This document shows positions 1 to 5,611 of a DNA stretch of 9,742 nucleotides, in pieces. The position numbers and the translations under genes were made by a program. Every line of letters starts with the position of its first letter. The stretch's first letter is position 1. The stretch is taken from assembly GCA_023430685.1 (NCBI GenBank), contig JAEYZH010000064.1:1-9742 (forward strand). The letters are read 5' to 3'. The DNA comes from Pseudomonadota bacterium (lineage in GTDB: Bacteria; Pseudomonadota; Gammaproteobacteria; Xanthomonadales; Rhodanobacteraceae). Under the pieces are notes generated by a model. That model searched no databases. It was not told the DNA's origin and was given only the letters and a program-made list of their open reading frames with translations.

Positions 1-53
1 TGAAACCTGTTCGTGTTGCCTGGACTTGCTGCAGACCCTGTACGGGCGTTCAG

Positions 54-127
54 TGGAGCGGGAGACGGGAATCGAACCCGCACTAGTAGCTTGGAAGGCT
101 ACAGTTCTACCATTGAACTACTCCCGC
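54..127 (-). tRNA. tRNA-Gly, anticodon TCC
   Basis: Read on the minus strand this is a complete 74-base cloverleaf including an encoded CCA end (54-56). The acceptor stem GCGGGAG pairs with CTCCCGC. The anticodon stem GTAGC/GCTAC encloses the loop CTTCCAA, giving anticodon TCC, which reads GGA glycine codons. The T arm carries the usual TTCGATT loop. It lies 59 bases after tRNA-Tyr on the same strand, so both probably come from one precursor cut by RNase P and 3' nucleases. In many Gammaproteobacteria this Tyr-Gly pair is followed by tRNA-Thr and a tuf gene; the 53 bases left in the window show no start of tRNA-Thr. Confidence 0.97.
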
Positions 128-186
128 GCCGGACGAACCTGCTTGGGTGCCGCCATCGCGCCTTCGGCGCGCGTCGGACATGAAAC

Positions 187-272
187 TGGTGGAGGGAGGT
201 GGATTCGAACCACCGAAGGCGTAAGCCAGCAGATTTACAGTCTGCCCCCGTTGGCCGCTTGGGTATCCCTCC
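187..272 (-). tRNA. tRNA-Tyr, anticodon GTA
   Basis: Read on the minus strand this is an 86-base class II tRNA with an encoded CCA (187-189). The acceptor arms GGAGGGA/TCCCTCC pair fully. The anticodon stem GCAGA/TCTGC encloses CTGTAAA, giving GTA for tyrosine. The 14-base long variable arm is typical of bacterial tRNA-Tyr. The T arm is GGTGG/CCACC around TTCGAAT. It is the first gene of a Tyr-Gly tRNA transcript; a promoter lies about 70 bases upstream. Confidence 0.97.
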
Positions 273-341
273 GCGTATCGCTTGTTCCCGCAGCGAAGGC
301 ATGCGGATCCGACTCCGATCCTCCGCGCCACGGAGCCGCGC

Positions 342-370
342 ATTGTCGTGTCGACCGCCACGCAAGTCAA
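342..370 (-). promoter_or_regulatory. sigma70-type promoter of the tRNA-Tyr/Gly transcript
   Basis: On the minus strand a -35 box TTGACT (365-370) is followed after exactly 17 bases by a -10 box GACAAT (342-347). The bases just after the -10 box are GCGCGGC. A GC-rich discriminator of this kind is typical of stable-RNA promoters under stringent (ppGpp) control. Transcription would start near 335, some 60 bases before the mature 5' end of tRNA-Tyr. The boxes are seen directly; the regulation is inferred. Confidence 0.7.
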
Positions 371-395
371 GGACCGTGACCCGGGTTTGTTGATG

Positions 396-414
396 CCCGC
401 GCCGCCGGCGCCCC
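396..414 (-). terminator. Possible hairpin after the thioesterase gene
   Basis: GCGCC (399-403) and GGCGC (407-411) form a 5-bp stem with a 3-base loop, about 27 bases beyond the thioesterase stop codon. No run of T follows on the minus strand, so it is at best a weak or Rho-assisted terminator. It lies upstream of the tRNA promoter and could separate the two transcripts. Confidence 0.25.
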
Positions 415-437
415 ACGCAAGGGCACGCCGGACGGGC

Positions 438-929
438 TCAGCGATCGGGCGTCGGCGTGCCCCGCGATGCCTCGAGCTCCATCGCCTTCGAGAGCTCGCC
501 GAGGCGCGATGCGAGCTCCGCGAGCCGCAGGTCCTCTTCCGCGACCGGCTGCCACGCGGGTACGGGCACCGGGCGGCCCAGCGGGCCGTCGAGCGCGACG
601 AACGTGATCACGCAGCCGGTTGCGCGCCGCTCGCTTCCGCTGCCGAGGTCGCGCGCCAGCACGTCGACCGCGAACTGCATGCTCGTGGTTCCGGTGCGCA
701 CGAGTTTCGCGCGCACCACCACGAGGTCGCCGATCCGGATCGGCTCGGCGAAGCGGATGCCGCCGACCGCGACCGTCACGCAATAGTGGCCGCTCCAGCC
801 CACCGCGGCAGCGTATCCGGCCTGGTCGATCCACTTCATGACCGCGCCGCCGTGGACCTTGCCGCCGAAATTCACGTCGGACGGCTCGGCGAGGAAGCGC
901 AGGACGAGTTCGCGCTGCTGGCCTGGCAT
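438..929 (-). CDS. Hotdog-fold acyl-CoA thioesterase
   Basis: This 163-residue cytoplasmic protein probably hydrolyses acyl-CoA thioesters to free fatty acid and CoA. It has one hotdog domain of the YciA/BACH acyl-CoA hydrolase type over about residues 5-130. The signature is N20, the HGG at 26-28 and D35 at the start of the long hotdog helix, in the stretch NFGGKVHGGAVMKWID; the Asp and Asn are the expected catalytic region in this family. A predicted helical tail of about 30 residues makes it longer than YciA (about 132). The ATG at 929 is preceded by GGAAG at a 5-base spacing. It is a single gene, divergent from the DUF11 gene across 139 bases. The exact acyl chain preference cannot be read from sequence, and the gene need not be the orthologue of E. 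coli yciA. Confidence 0.9.
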   Translation of the reverse strand: MPGQQRELVLRFLAEPSDVNFGGKVHGGAVMKWIDQAGYAAAVGWSGHYCVTVAVGGIRFAEPIRIGDLVVVRAKLVRTGTTSMQFAVDVLARDLGSGSERRATGCVITFVALDGPLGRPVPVPAWQPVAEEDLRLAELASRLGELSKAMELEASRGTPTPDR

Positions 930-1039
930 TGAGGCTTCCGCCGGTTCCGGGCATCCAGCCTAGCGCAAGCCCGGCTCGCGTGCGCAGGCTGTGAACCGCG
1001 TCCTGCCCGCGCCCTCGCTGCAGGGCTAGATTCGACCGG

Positions 1040-1053
1040 GCGGCGTACGCCGC
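1040..1053. promoter_or_regulatory. 14-base perfect palindrome before the DUF11 gene
   Basis: GCGGCGTACGCCGC is its own reverse complement. It ends 4 bases before the AGGGGG ribosome site (1058-1063) of the gene starting at 1069. It could be an operator or a short hairpin near the ribosome site. A weak TAGATT at 1027-1032 might be a -10 box but has no convincing -35 partner. In GC-rich DNA such palindromes also arise by chance. Confidence 0.3.
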
Positions 1054-1068
1054 GAACAGGGGGCAAGC

Positions 1069-2154
1069 ATGAACAAGCCGATCGTGATGGCACTGGCGAT
1101 GTGCCTGACGGGTGCCGCGGCCGCGGCCGAGATCACGCTGCAGAACGATTCGCTGGTCGATTTCGGCCAGGCCGCGATCGTCTGGGGCTTCGTCGGCGGG
1201 GAGAAGGCCGCATCGTGGCTGACCTCGCCCTGCGACGGTGACCTCGTCGCATTGCAGGTGTTCTGGCGCTCGCCGAGCGGCATCGCGCCTTTCTCGATCC
1301 AGGAATCGATCGACGTCTACCGCTCCGGCACGTTTCCCGAGCCGGGGGACATCGCGCTGCAGGTGTTCGGGCCCGTGATGAACGACAACGCGCTGAACGA
1401 GTTCCGCTACCTCGACGAGAACAACACGCTGCCGATCTCGGTCCCGGTGGTCGCCGACGAGACCGTGGTCGTCGCGTTCACGTTCACGGCGGCGCCCGAG
1501 GCCGGCGTCGATCCCAGCGTCGTGCGCGACACCAACGGCATCCAGCCCGGCCGCAACGCGATCCTCGCCGACATCGGCGCGAGCTTCATGTGGTTCGACG
1601 CTTCGACGCTCGGCGTGACCGGAGACTGGGTGATCCGGGCGGTGGTCGACTGCGAGGCGCTGCCGAACTCGGCCGACGTCTCCGTCACGATGAGCGCGGC
1701 TCCGCCGCAGTACACCCCTGGCGAGCCGCTCGCGTACACGATCACGGTCAGCAACGCGGGTCCCGCGGCCTCGCCGAACACGACCGTGGTCGACACGTTC
1801 CCGTCGGCGTTCGAATCGCCGGTGTGGACCTGCTCGGCGAGTGGCGGCGCGAGCTGCGAAGCCGGAAACACCGGCCATCTCACGACGGTGGCGAACCTCC
1901 CGGTCGGCGGCAGCGTCGTCTACAGCGTATCCGGCACGATCGCGGCCGGCGCCACCGGCACGATCGGCAACTCGGCCACCGCCGTCGTCGGCGCGCCCGC
2001 GAACGACCCGGCCGGCACCAACAACACGGTGCTGCTCGAAGTCACGCAGGCAACCAGCGACGTGATCTTCAGCGACGGCTTCGAGCCCGACATGCGCGCG
2101 CCGCGCATCGTTCCGCGCACGGGCATTGCCCGGGGTTACGCACCCTCGCGCTGA
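1069..2154 (+). CDS. Secreted DUF11-domain protein with C-terminal GFE motif
   Basis: This 361-residue protein has no known function. Residues 1-20 form a clear Sec signal peptide (MNKPIVMALAMCLTGAAAAA, likely cut before E21), so it is exported. Residues about 21-200 are an unassigned, beta-rich, Trp-containing region with cysteines at the ends. Residues about 203-325 match the DUF11 (PF01345) pattern: a start like ADVSVTM, then PGEPLAYTITVSNAGP, and a late NNTVLLEV strand. DUF11 is a beta-sandwich common in bacterial surface proteins. Near the C terminus lies IFSDGFE (333-339), a motif I recognise at the ends of many secreted Xanthomonadales proteins; here a basic 22-residue tail follows it. 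The ATG is preceded by AGGGGG at 5 bases. It is the only plus-strand gene, alone between divergent and convergent neighbours. Confidence 0.85.
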   Translation: MNKPIVMALAMCLTGAAAAAEITLQNDSLVDFGQAAIVWGFVGGEKAASWLTSPCDGDLVALQVFWRSPSGIAPFSIQESIDVYRSGTFPEPGDIALQVFGPVMNDNALNEFRYLDENNTLPISVPVVADETVVVAFTFTAAPEAGVDPSVVRDTNGIQPGRNAILADIGASFMWFDASTLGVTGDWVIRAVVDCEALPNSADVSVTMSAAPPQYTPGEPLAYTITVSNAGPAASPNTTVVDTFPSAFESPVWTCSASGGASCEAGNTGHLTTVANLPVGGSVVYSVSGTIAAGATGTIGNSATAVVGAPANDPAGTNNTVLLEVTQATSDVIFSDGFEPDMRAPRIVPRTGIARGYAPSR

Positions 2155-2201
2155 GGCTGCCGCGCGTTCGGCCCGGACCTATTGCCGGTCCGGGCGCAGC
2201 C
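2155..2201. terminator. Composite hairpin between convergent genes
   Basis: The inner stem GCCCGGACC (2171-2179) pairs perfectly with GGTCCGGGC (2187-2195) around a 7-base loop. An outer stem GGCTGC (2155-2160) pairs with GCAGCC (2196-2201), leaving a 10-base bulge on the left side. It begins right after the DUF11 stop codon and lies 47 bases past the end of the facing gene. It has no U-tract on either strand, so it may act as a bidirectional, partly Rho-dependent terminator or as an RNA 3' end stabiliser. Confidence 0.6.
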
Positions 2202-2204
2202 GCA

Positions 2205-2226
2205 CGTGCGCGCGAACCCGCGCACG
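2205..2226. terminator. Second hairpin in the convergent gap
   Basis: CGTGCGCG (2205-2212) pairs with CGCGCACG (2219-2226) around the 6-base loop CGAACC. It lies 21 bases beyond the stop codon of the DUF1579 gene and next to the composite hairpin. No U-tract follows. It probably helps end the minus-strand transcript, but GC-rich DNA forms such stems easily. Confidence 0.4.
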
Positions 2227-2247
2227 CGCCTTGCCCACCGGCTCCAC

Positions 2248-2844
2248 TCAGGTCGAGCCGCTCGCGGCAGCGGCCGGCGTCGCGGCTCGACGCGTGAACG
2301 TGATCTTGCCGAGCGGAACCACCTTGCCGGTCTTCGGCCCGATCGCGGTCATCGTGAGCACGCGGGTATCACCGCGGAACTCTTCGACAAGGCGGAACTT
2401 CGCGGGCGGGTGGGGCTCGGGCTGGCGCAACTCCGACTCCCAGGTCAGCGTGCGGGTCGCCTGGTCGTAGCGACCCTCGTCGTGACGCACGTAGTCGGTA
2501 TTGCTGTCGACCCAGATGCCGACGTAGCGCTGCCTGCGCGGATCCCAGCCCCAGGTGCCATGGCCGGCGTACGAGGGCTCGACTTCGATGTCGTTGCGGA
2601 TCCAGCGTCCGCCTGGCACGAGCGAATTGGTCTGCACGCCGTGCGCGTAGGTGGGTTTTGCATCCGGCGACGCCGGCGGGAATTCGACCAGCGCATCCCA
2701 GGTGCCGACCTCGAGCTTCACGAGATCCAGTTCGGGTGCGGACGCGGTTTCGGTCCCGGCGGAGGTCGCGGCAGGATCGGCCGTGGCGCCGTTCGCGACC
2801 AGAACGCAGAGCACGATCAACAGGGACAGCATGGACAAGCGCAT
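2248..2844 (-). CDS. Exported DUF1579-like protein
   Basis: This 198-residue protein has no assigned function. Residues 1-22 are a Sec signal peptide (hydrophobic LLIVLCVLVANGATA, likely cut after ATA at 20-22); no proper lipobox is present, so it is probably periplasmic or secreted. The mature part resembles the DUF1579 (PF07617) family: GTW at 47-49, PGGRW at 77-81, GWDP at 99-102 and RYVGIWVDS at 106-114, followed by alternating strands that suggest a beta-barrel-like fold. The last dozen residues are low-complexity Ala/Ser. The ATG at 2844 has AGGAGA (2852-2857) 7 bases upstream, which decides the start over a later Met5. It lies 177 bases after ychF on the same strand and could be an extra downstream gene of that transcript or have its own promoter; no clear promoter was found. 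Confidence 0.75.
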   Translation of the reverse strand: MRLSMLSLLIVLCVLVANGATADPAATSAGTETASAPELDLVKLEVGTWDALVEFPPASPDAKPTYAHGVQTNSLVPGGRWIRNDIEVEPSYAGHGTWGWDPRRQRYVGIWVDSNTDYVRHDEGRYDQATRTLTWESELRQPEPHPPAKFRLVEEFRGDTRVLTMTAIGPKTGKVVPLGKITFTRRAATPAAAASGST

Positions 2845-2864
2845 CGTGTGTTCTCCTGCGGGAA

Positions 2865-2879
2865 CCCGGCAAGGCCGGG
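2865..2879 (-). repeat. Stem-loop in the DUF1579 leader
   Basis: CCCGGC (2865-2870) and GCCGGG (2874-2879) form a perfect 6-bp stem with a 3-base loop. It lies 4 bases from the next stem-loop (2884-2898) and 7 bases from the ribosome site of the DUF1579 gene. The two together could be one paired REP-like unit or a leader structure affecting translation. Confidence 0.4.
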
Positions 2880-2883
2880 CGGA

Positions 2884-2903
2884 AGCGGAACATCCGCTCC
2901 CAC
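2884..2903 (-). repeat. REP-like stem-loop with GTGG head
   Basis: On the minus strand the unit reads GTGG (2903-2900), one G, then AGCGGA, loop TGT, and TCCGCT (2889-2884). A GTGG- or GTAG-type tetranucleotide followed by a short palindrome is the known layout of REP elements mobilised by RAYT transposases in Pseudomonas and Stenotrophomonas. Only this one copy is in the window and no RAYT gene is present, so the assignment is by resemblance. Confidence 0.4.
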
Positions 2904-2985
2904 GCAGAACACGTTGCCGCGTGCCGGATCCTATCGCGCGCGCCCCCGCATCTCGTGGCCGGGGCGGCGCGCAGGACCGGTCGCG

Positions 2986-2998
2986 GCGCCGAAGGCGC
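2986..2998 (-). terminator. Possible ychF terminator hairpin
   Basis: GCGCC (2986-2990) and GGCGC (2994-2998) form a 5-bp stem around GAA, 23 bases past the ychF stop codon. No T run follows on the minus strand. If it terminates, it marks the end of the housekeeping operon and leaves the DUF1579 gene separate. Confidence 0.25.
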
Positions 2999-3021
2999 GA
3001 GATCCGTGGTGAACGCCGGGA

Positions 3022-4113
3022 CTATACGTTGAAGCGGAAGTGCAGCACGTCGCCTTCCTGCACCAGGTAGTCCTTGCCTTCCAGTCGCAGGCGCCCGGCG
3101 TCGCGCGCGCCTGCCTCGCCCTTGTAGCGGATGTAGTCGTCGTACGCGATCGTCTCCGCGCGGATGAAGCCGCGTTCGAAGTCGGTATGGATGACGCCCG
3201 CCGCCTGCGGTGCGGTCGCGCCCTTCCTGACCTGCCATGCACGCACTTCCTTCTCGCCCGCGGTGAAGTACGTCTGCAGCCCGAGCAGCTTGTAGCCCGC
3301 GCGGATCACGCGGTTGAGGCCCGGCTCGTCGAGGCCGAGGTCGGCGAGGAACTCGTCACGGTCCGCGTCCTCGAGCTGCGCCATCTCCTCCTCGATCGCG
3401 GCGCAGACCGGCACCACTTCGGCGCCTTCGGTCGCCGCGCGCGCGCGCACCGCATCGAGGTGCGGATTGTCGTTGAAGCCATCCTCGAGCACGTTCGCGA
3501 TGTACATCAGCGGCTTCAGCGTCAGCAGGAACAGGTCGCGCACGAGCGCCTGCTCCTCCGCGTCGAGCCCGAGGCTGCGCGCCGATCGACCCTGGTCGAG
3601 TCCGACCGCGAGCTTCTGCAGGACCGGCCGCTTCGCGAGTGCGTCCTTGTCGTTCGCCTTCGCCGCGCGTTCGACGCGATTGAGCGCCTTTTCCACCGAC
3701 TCGAGGTCGGCGAGCGCGAGCTCGGTGTCGATCGTCTCGATATCGGAGATCGGATCGACCTTGCCCGCGACATGCACGATGTCCGGATGCTCGAAGCAGC
3801 GCACGACATGCGCGATCGCGTCGACCTCGCGGATGTGGGCAAGGAACTTGTTGCCGAGGCCTTCGCCCTTCGACGCACCCGCGACCAGGCCCGCGATGTC
3901 GACGAACTCTATCGAGGTCGGGATGATCTTGAGCGGTTTCGCGATGCCGGCGAGCGCCGCGAGGCGCGGATCCGGCACCGGCACCACGCCGACGTTCGGA
4001 TCGATCGTGCAGAACGGAAAATTGGCCGCGGCGATGCCCGCCTTGGTCAACGCGTTGAAGAGGGTCGACTTGCCGACATTGGGCAGGCCGACGATGCCGC
4101 ATTTGATGCCCAT
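3022..4113 (-). CDS. ychF: Redox-regulated ATPase YchF (Obg-like, OLA1 family)
   Basis: This 363-residue protein matches the usual length of bacterial YchF. It is a P-loop protein of the Obg family that prefers ATP to GTP, binds ribosomes and is linked to stress and translation control. The P loop GLPNVGKST is at 9-17, the switch II DIAG at 72-75, and NVLE at 207-210 replaces the NKxD guanine-specificity motif, as expected for this family. A coiled-coil insert lies at about 130-200, and a C-terminal TGS domain starts near residue 278 and ends in FRFNV. The ATG at 4113 gives the exact family N terminus (MGIKCGIVG). Its ribosome site is weak (ACGGA, about 9 bases away) and sits at the edge of a heptad inverted repeat. 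It follows pth, a pairing seen across many bacteria. Confidence 0.97.
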   Translation of the reverse strand: MGIKCGIVGLPNVGKSTLFNALTKAGIAAANFPFCTIDPNVGVVPVPDPRLAALAGIAKPLKIIPTSIEFVDIAGLVAGASKGEGLGNKFLAHIREVDAIAHVVRCFEHPDIVHVAGKVDPISDIETIDTELALADLESVEKALNRVERAAKANDKDALAKRPVLQKLAVGLDQGRSARSLGLDAEEQALVRDLFLLTLKPLMYIANVLEDGFNDNPHLDAVRARAATEGAEVVPVCAAIEEEMAQLEDADRDEFLADLGLDEPGLNRVIRAGYKLLGLQTYFTAGEKEVRAWQVRKGATAPQAAGVIHTDFERGFIRAETIAYDDYIRYKGEAGARDAGRLRLEGKDYLVQEGDVLHFRFNV

Positions 4114-4123
4114 GTTTTGGAAT

Positions 4124-4235
4124 CCGTGAGTGGTGATTCGTGATGGGTGATTGGCGAAGGCTTGAGTGGATCGAGTTCCGGTCCCGACGTGACTAGGGGC
4201 TCCTCCTGCTCCGAATCACGAATCACGAATCACGG
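4124..4235. repeat. Heptad-armed inverted repeat A (pth/ychF gap)
   Basis: Arms at 4124-4148 and 4211-4235 pair at about 20 of 24 positions around a loop of about 62 bases. The right arm on the minus strand is CCG followed by three copies of the 7-base unit TGATTCG; the left arm is a decayed version. Just inside the right arm lies the 12-base core TCGGAGCAGGAG (minus, 4214-4203), identical to one in element B. The right arm covers the last three codons and stop of pth; the left arm reaches the leader of ychF. In the mRNA it could form a long hairpin that protects the pth end or limits read-through. No target-site duplication is apparent. Confidence 0.75.
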
Positions 4236-4810
4236 CTGCTCGTATGCAACCGCTTCATCGCCTCCTCGAAGCGGCCTTCGACGACCAGCGGCAGCACCTC
4301 GAGCGAGCGCGCGACCGCATCGATGATCGCGGCCTCGTCGCCCGCGGAAGGGCGGCCGAGCACCCAGCCCGTCACGCGGTCCTTGTGGCCCGGGTGCCCG
4401 ATGCCGAGGCGCAGCCGGTGGAAGCGGCCGTGGCCGAGGTGCGCGAACAGGTCGCGCAAGCCGTTCTGGCCGCCATGGCCACCGTCGAACTTGAGCCTCG
4501 CCGCACCCGGTGGGAGATCGAGGTCGTCGTGCACGACGAGCATTTGCTCCGGTTCGATCTTCCAGTAGCGCAGCGCGGCACCGACCGAGGCCCCGCTCGC
4601 GTTCATGAACGTGATCGGCTTGAGCAGCCACAGCGGCTGCCCCGCGATCACGAGCTTCGCGGTCTCGCCGCGCAGCTTCGACTCGATGCCGAGGCGCGCG
4701 TCTTCGCGTCGTGCCAGCGCATCGACGAACCAGAACCCCGCGTTGTGGCGGGTCCGCAGGTGTTCCGCCCCGGGATTGCCGAGGCCGACGATGAGGCGAA
4801 GCCCTGCCAT
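4223..4810 (-). CDS. pth: Peptidyl-tRNA hydrolase
   Basis: This 195-residue cytoplasmic enzyme cleaves the ester bond of peptidyl-tRNAs that fall off ribosomes, recycling tRNA; it is essential in most bacteria. All key residues are present: N12 and H22 (catalytic, in TRHNAG), N70 in FMNASG, D95 in HDDLDLPPG and N116 in GGHGGQNGL. Length agrees with E. coli Pth (194). The ATG at 4810 gives MAGLRLIVGLGNPG, the standard start, but no good ribosome site precedes it; the leader is part of a strong hairpin after rplY. The C-terminal RDS and stop codon are encoded by an arm of repeat element A, so the tail differs from relatives while the catalytic domain is intact. It follows rplY by 57 bases. Confidence 0.97.
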   Translation of the reverse strand: MAGLRLIVGLGNPGAEHLRTRHNAGFWFVDALARREDARLGIESKLRGETAKLVIAGQPLWLLKPITFMNASGASVGAALRYWKIEPEQMLVVHDDLDLPPGAARLKFDGGHGGQNGLRDLFAHLGHGRFHRLRLGIGHPGHKDRVTGWVLGRPSAGDEAAIIDAVARSLEVLPLVVEGRFEEAMKRLHTSSRDS

Positions 4811-4817
4811 GGCGAAC

Positions 4818-4867
4818 CACGACCCGCGCGCCGCCCGCGCTTGCGCGCAGGCGGCGGCGGAGTCGTG
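4818..4867 (-). terminator. Strong hairpin between rplY and pth
   Basis: The outer stem CACGAC (4818-4823) pairs with GTCGTG (4862-4867). The inner stems are GCCGCC (4830-4835) with GGCGGC (4850-4855), and CGCGC with GCGCG around TT, with a 2-base bulge. The structure starts at the base next to the rplY stop codon and ends 7 bases before the pth ATG. With no U-tract it is more likely a partial terminator, an mRNA processing or stability element, or a structure that hides the pth start region. Confidence 0.55.
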
Positions 4868-5533
4868 TTACTTCTTCTCGTCCTTCTTCGCCGGCGCAGC
4901 CGCGGCTGCTGCAGCGCCTTCGCCTTCGGCAGCCGGCGTTTCCTCGACTTCCGCGCGCATTTCCTTGGCGACGACCACGGCATGGTCGTGTTCCTTGCCG
5001 AAGCGAAGTTCGGGGATCTCGACGCCCTGCGGCAGCTTGAGGTCGCTGAGGTGCACGATGTCGCCGACCGCGAGGTTCGACAGGTCGATCTCGATGCTCT
5101 CCGGCAGGTGCTTGGGCAGGCAGGAGATTTCGACTTCGGTCAGTTCGTGCATGATCACGACGCCCGAGGTCTTGCCCGCAACCGACGCTTCCTGGTTCAG
5201 GAAGTGCAGCGGCACGCGCACGCGAATCGCCTCGTTCTCGTTGACACGCTGGAAGTCCATGTGCAGGACGATCTGCTTGAACGGATGGCGCTGCATGTCA
5301 CGCAGCAGCACCTTCTGCACCTCGCCGCCGAGGCTGAGGTCGAGGATCGACGAGTAGAACCATTCGTTCTGGCTCGCGTGCCAGACGTCCTTGTGCTGGA
5401 TCTGGATCGACACCGGCTGCAGGTCGCCGCCATAGACGATCGCCGGGACGAAACCCGCGCGACGCAGGCGGCGGCTCGCACCCTTGCCCTCGTCGTTGCG
5501 CTTTTCGACATTGATGGTACGTGTGGTTGCCAT
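4868..5533 (-). CDS. rplY: 50S ribosomal protein L25 (CTC family, long form)
   Basis: This 221-residue protein binds 5S rRNA in the large ribosomal subunit. Residues about 1-95 are the L25 domain (ending near DFQRV), and about 96-190 the TL5/CTC C-terminal beta domain; this two-domain form is typical of Pseudomonas and Xanthomonas relatives, unlike the 94-residue E. coli L25. The last 35 or so residues are a low-complexity tail rich in Glu, then Ala, then Lys (GEGAAAAAAAPAKKDEKK). The ATG at 5533 gives the family start MATTRTINVEKRNDEGKG; an in-frame open stretch further upstream overlaps prs and is not protein. AGAAGG lies about 10 bases before the ATG. It stands between prs and pth, with a structured 164-base leader. 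Confidence 0.95.
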   Translation of the reverse strand: MATTRTINVEKRNDEGKGASRRLRRAGFVPAIVYGGDLQPVSIQIQHKDVWHASQNEWFYSSILDLSLGGEVQKVLLRDMQRHPFKQIVLHMDFQRVNENEAIRVRVPLHFLNQEASVAGKTSGVVIMHELTEVEISCLPKHLPESIEIDLSNLAVGDIVHLSDLKLPQGVEIPELRFGKEHDHAVVVAKEMRAEVEETPAAEGEGAAAAAAAPAKKDEKK

Positions 5534-5558
5534 TTTCGCGTTGCCTTCTTGCAGTAGG

Positions 5559-5574
5559 GCCGCCTCGCGGCGGC
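5559..5574 (-). promoter_or_regulatory. Leader hairpin close to the rplY ribosome site
   Basis: GCCGCC (5559-5564) and GGCGGC (5569-5574) form a 6-bp stem around the tetraloop TCGC. It is the last of three structures between prs and rplY and lies about 10 bases upstream of the rplY ribosome site. It could influence rplY translation or be a remnant terminator; there is no U-tract. Confidence 0.4.
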
Positions 5575-5579
5575 GATGT

Positions 5580-5603
5580 CGCTCCCCCGCGACCAGGGGA
5601 GCG
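5580..5603 (-). terminator. Hairpin in the prs-rplY gap
   Basis: CGCTCCCC (5580-5587) and GGGGAGCG (5596-5603) form a perfect 8-bp stem with an 8-base loop, extendable by G-U pairs. It lies between repeat element B and the hairpin next to the rplY ribosome site. It lacks a U-tract, so termination would be partial or Rho-assisted. Confidence 0.45.
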
Positions 5604-5611
5604 GTGTTGAA

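Noticed and set aside
54..272. Integration site for a genomic island at the tRNA genes
   Set aside because: Both tRNAs are intact and no integrase, partial tRNA copy or direct repeat is visible in the window.
367..1878. Long minus-strand open frame over the thioesterase and the DUF11 gene
   Set aside because: Composition is Arg/Ala/Gly-rich with no family features; it is an artefact of GC-rich DNA antisense or out of frame to two well-supported genes.
2155..2247. Canonical Rho-independent terminator
   Set aside because: The stems are strong but no T run follows on either strand, so only a structure-based, uncertain terminator can be claimed.
3040..4143. Plus-strand open frame over the whole of ychF
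   Set aside because: Mirror frame of a highly conserved protein; no ribosome site and no recognisable domain.
4124..4235. CRISPR or simple microsatellite
   Set aside because: Units are 7 bases without spacers and are arranged as paired arms, so an inverted-repeat element fits better.
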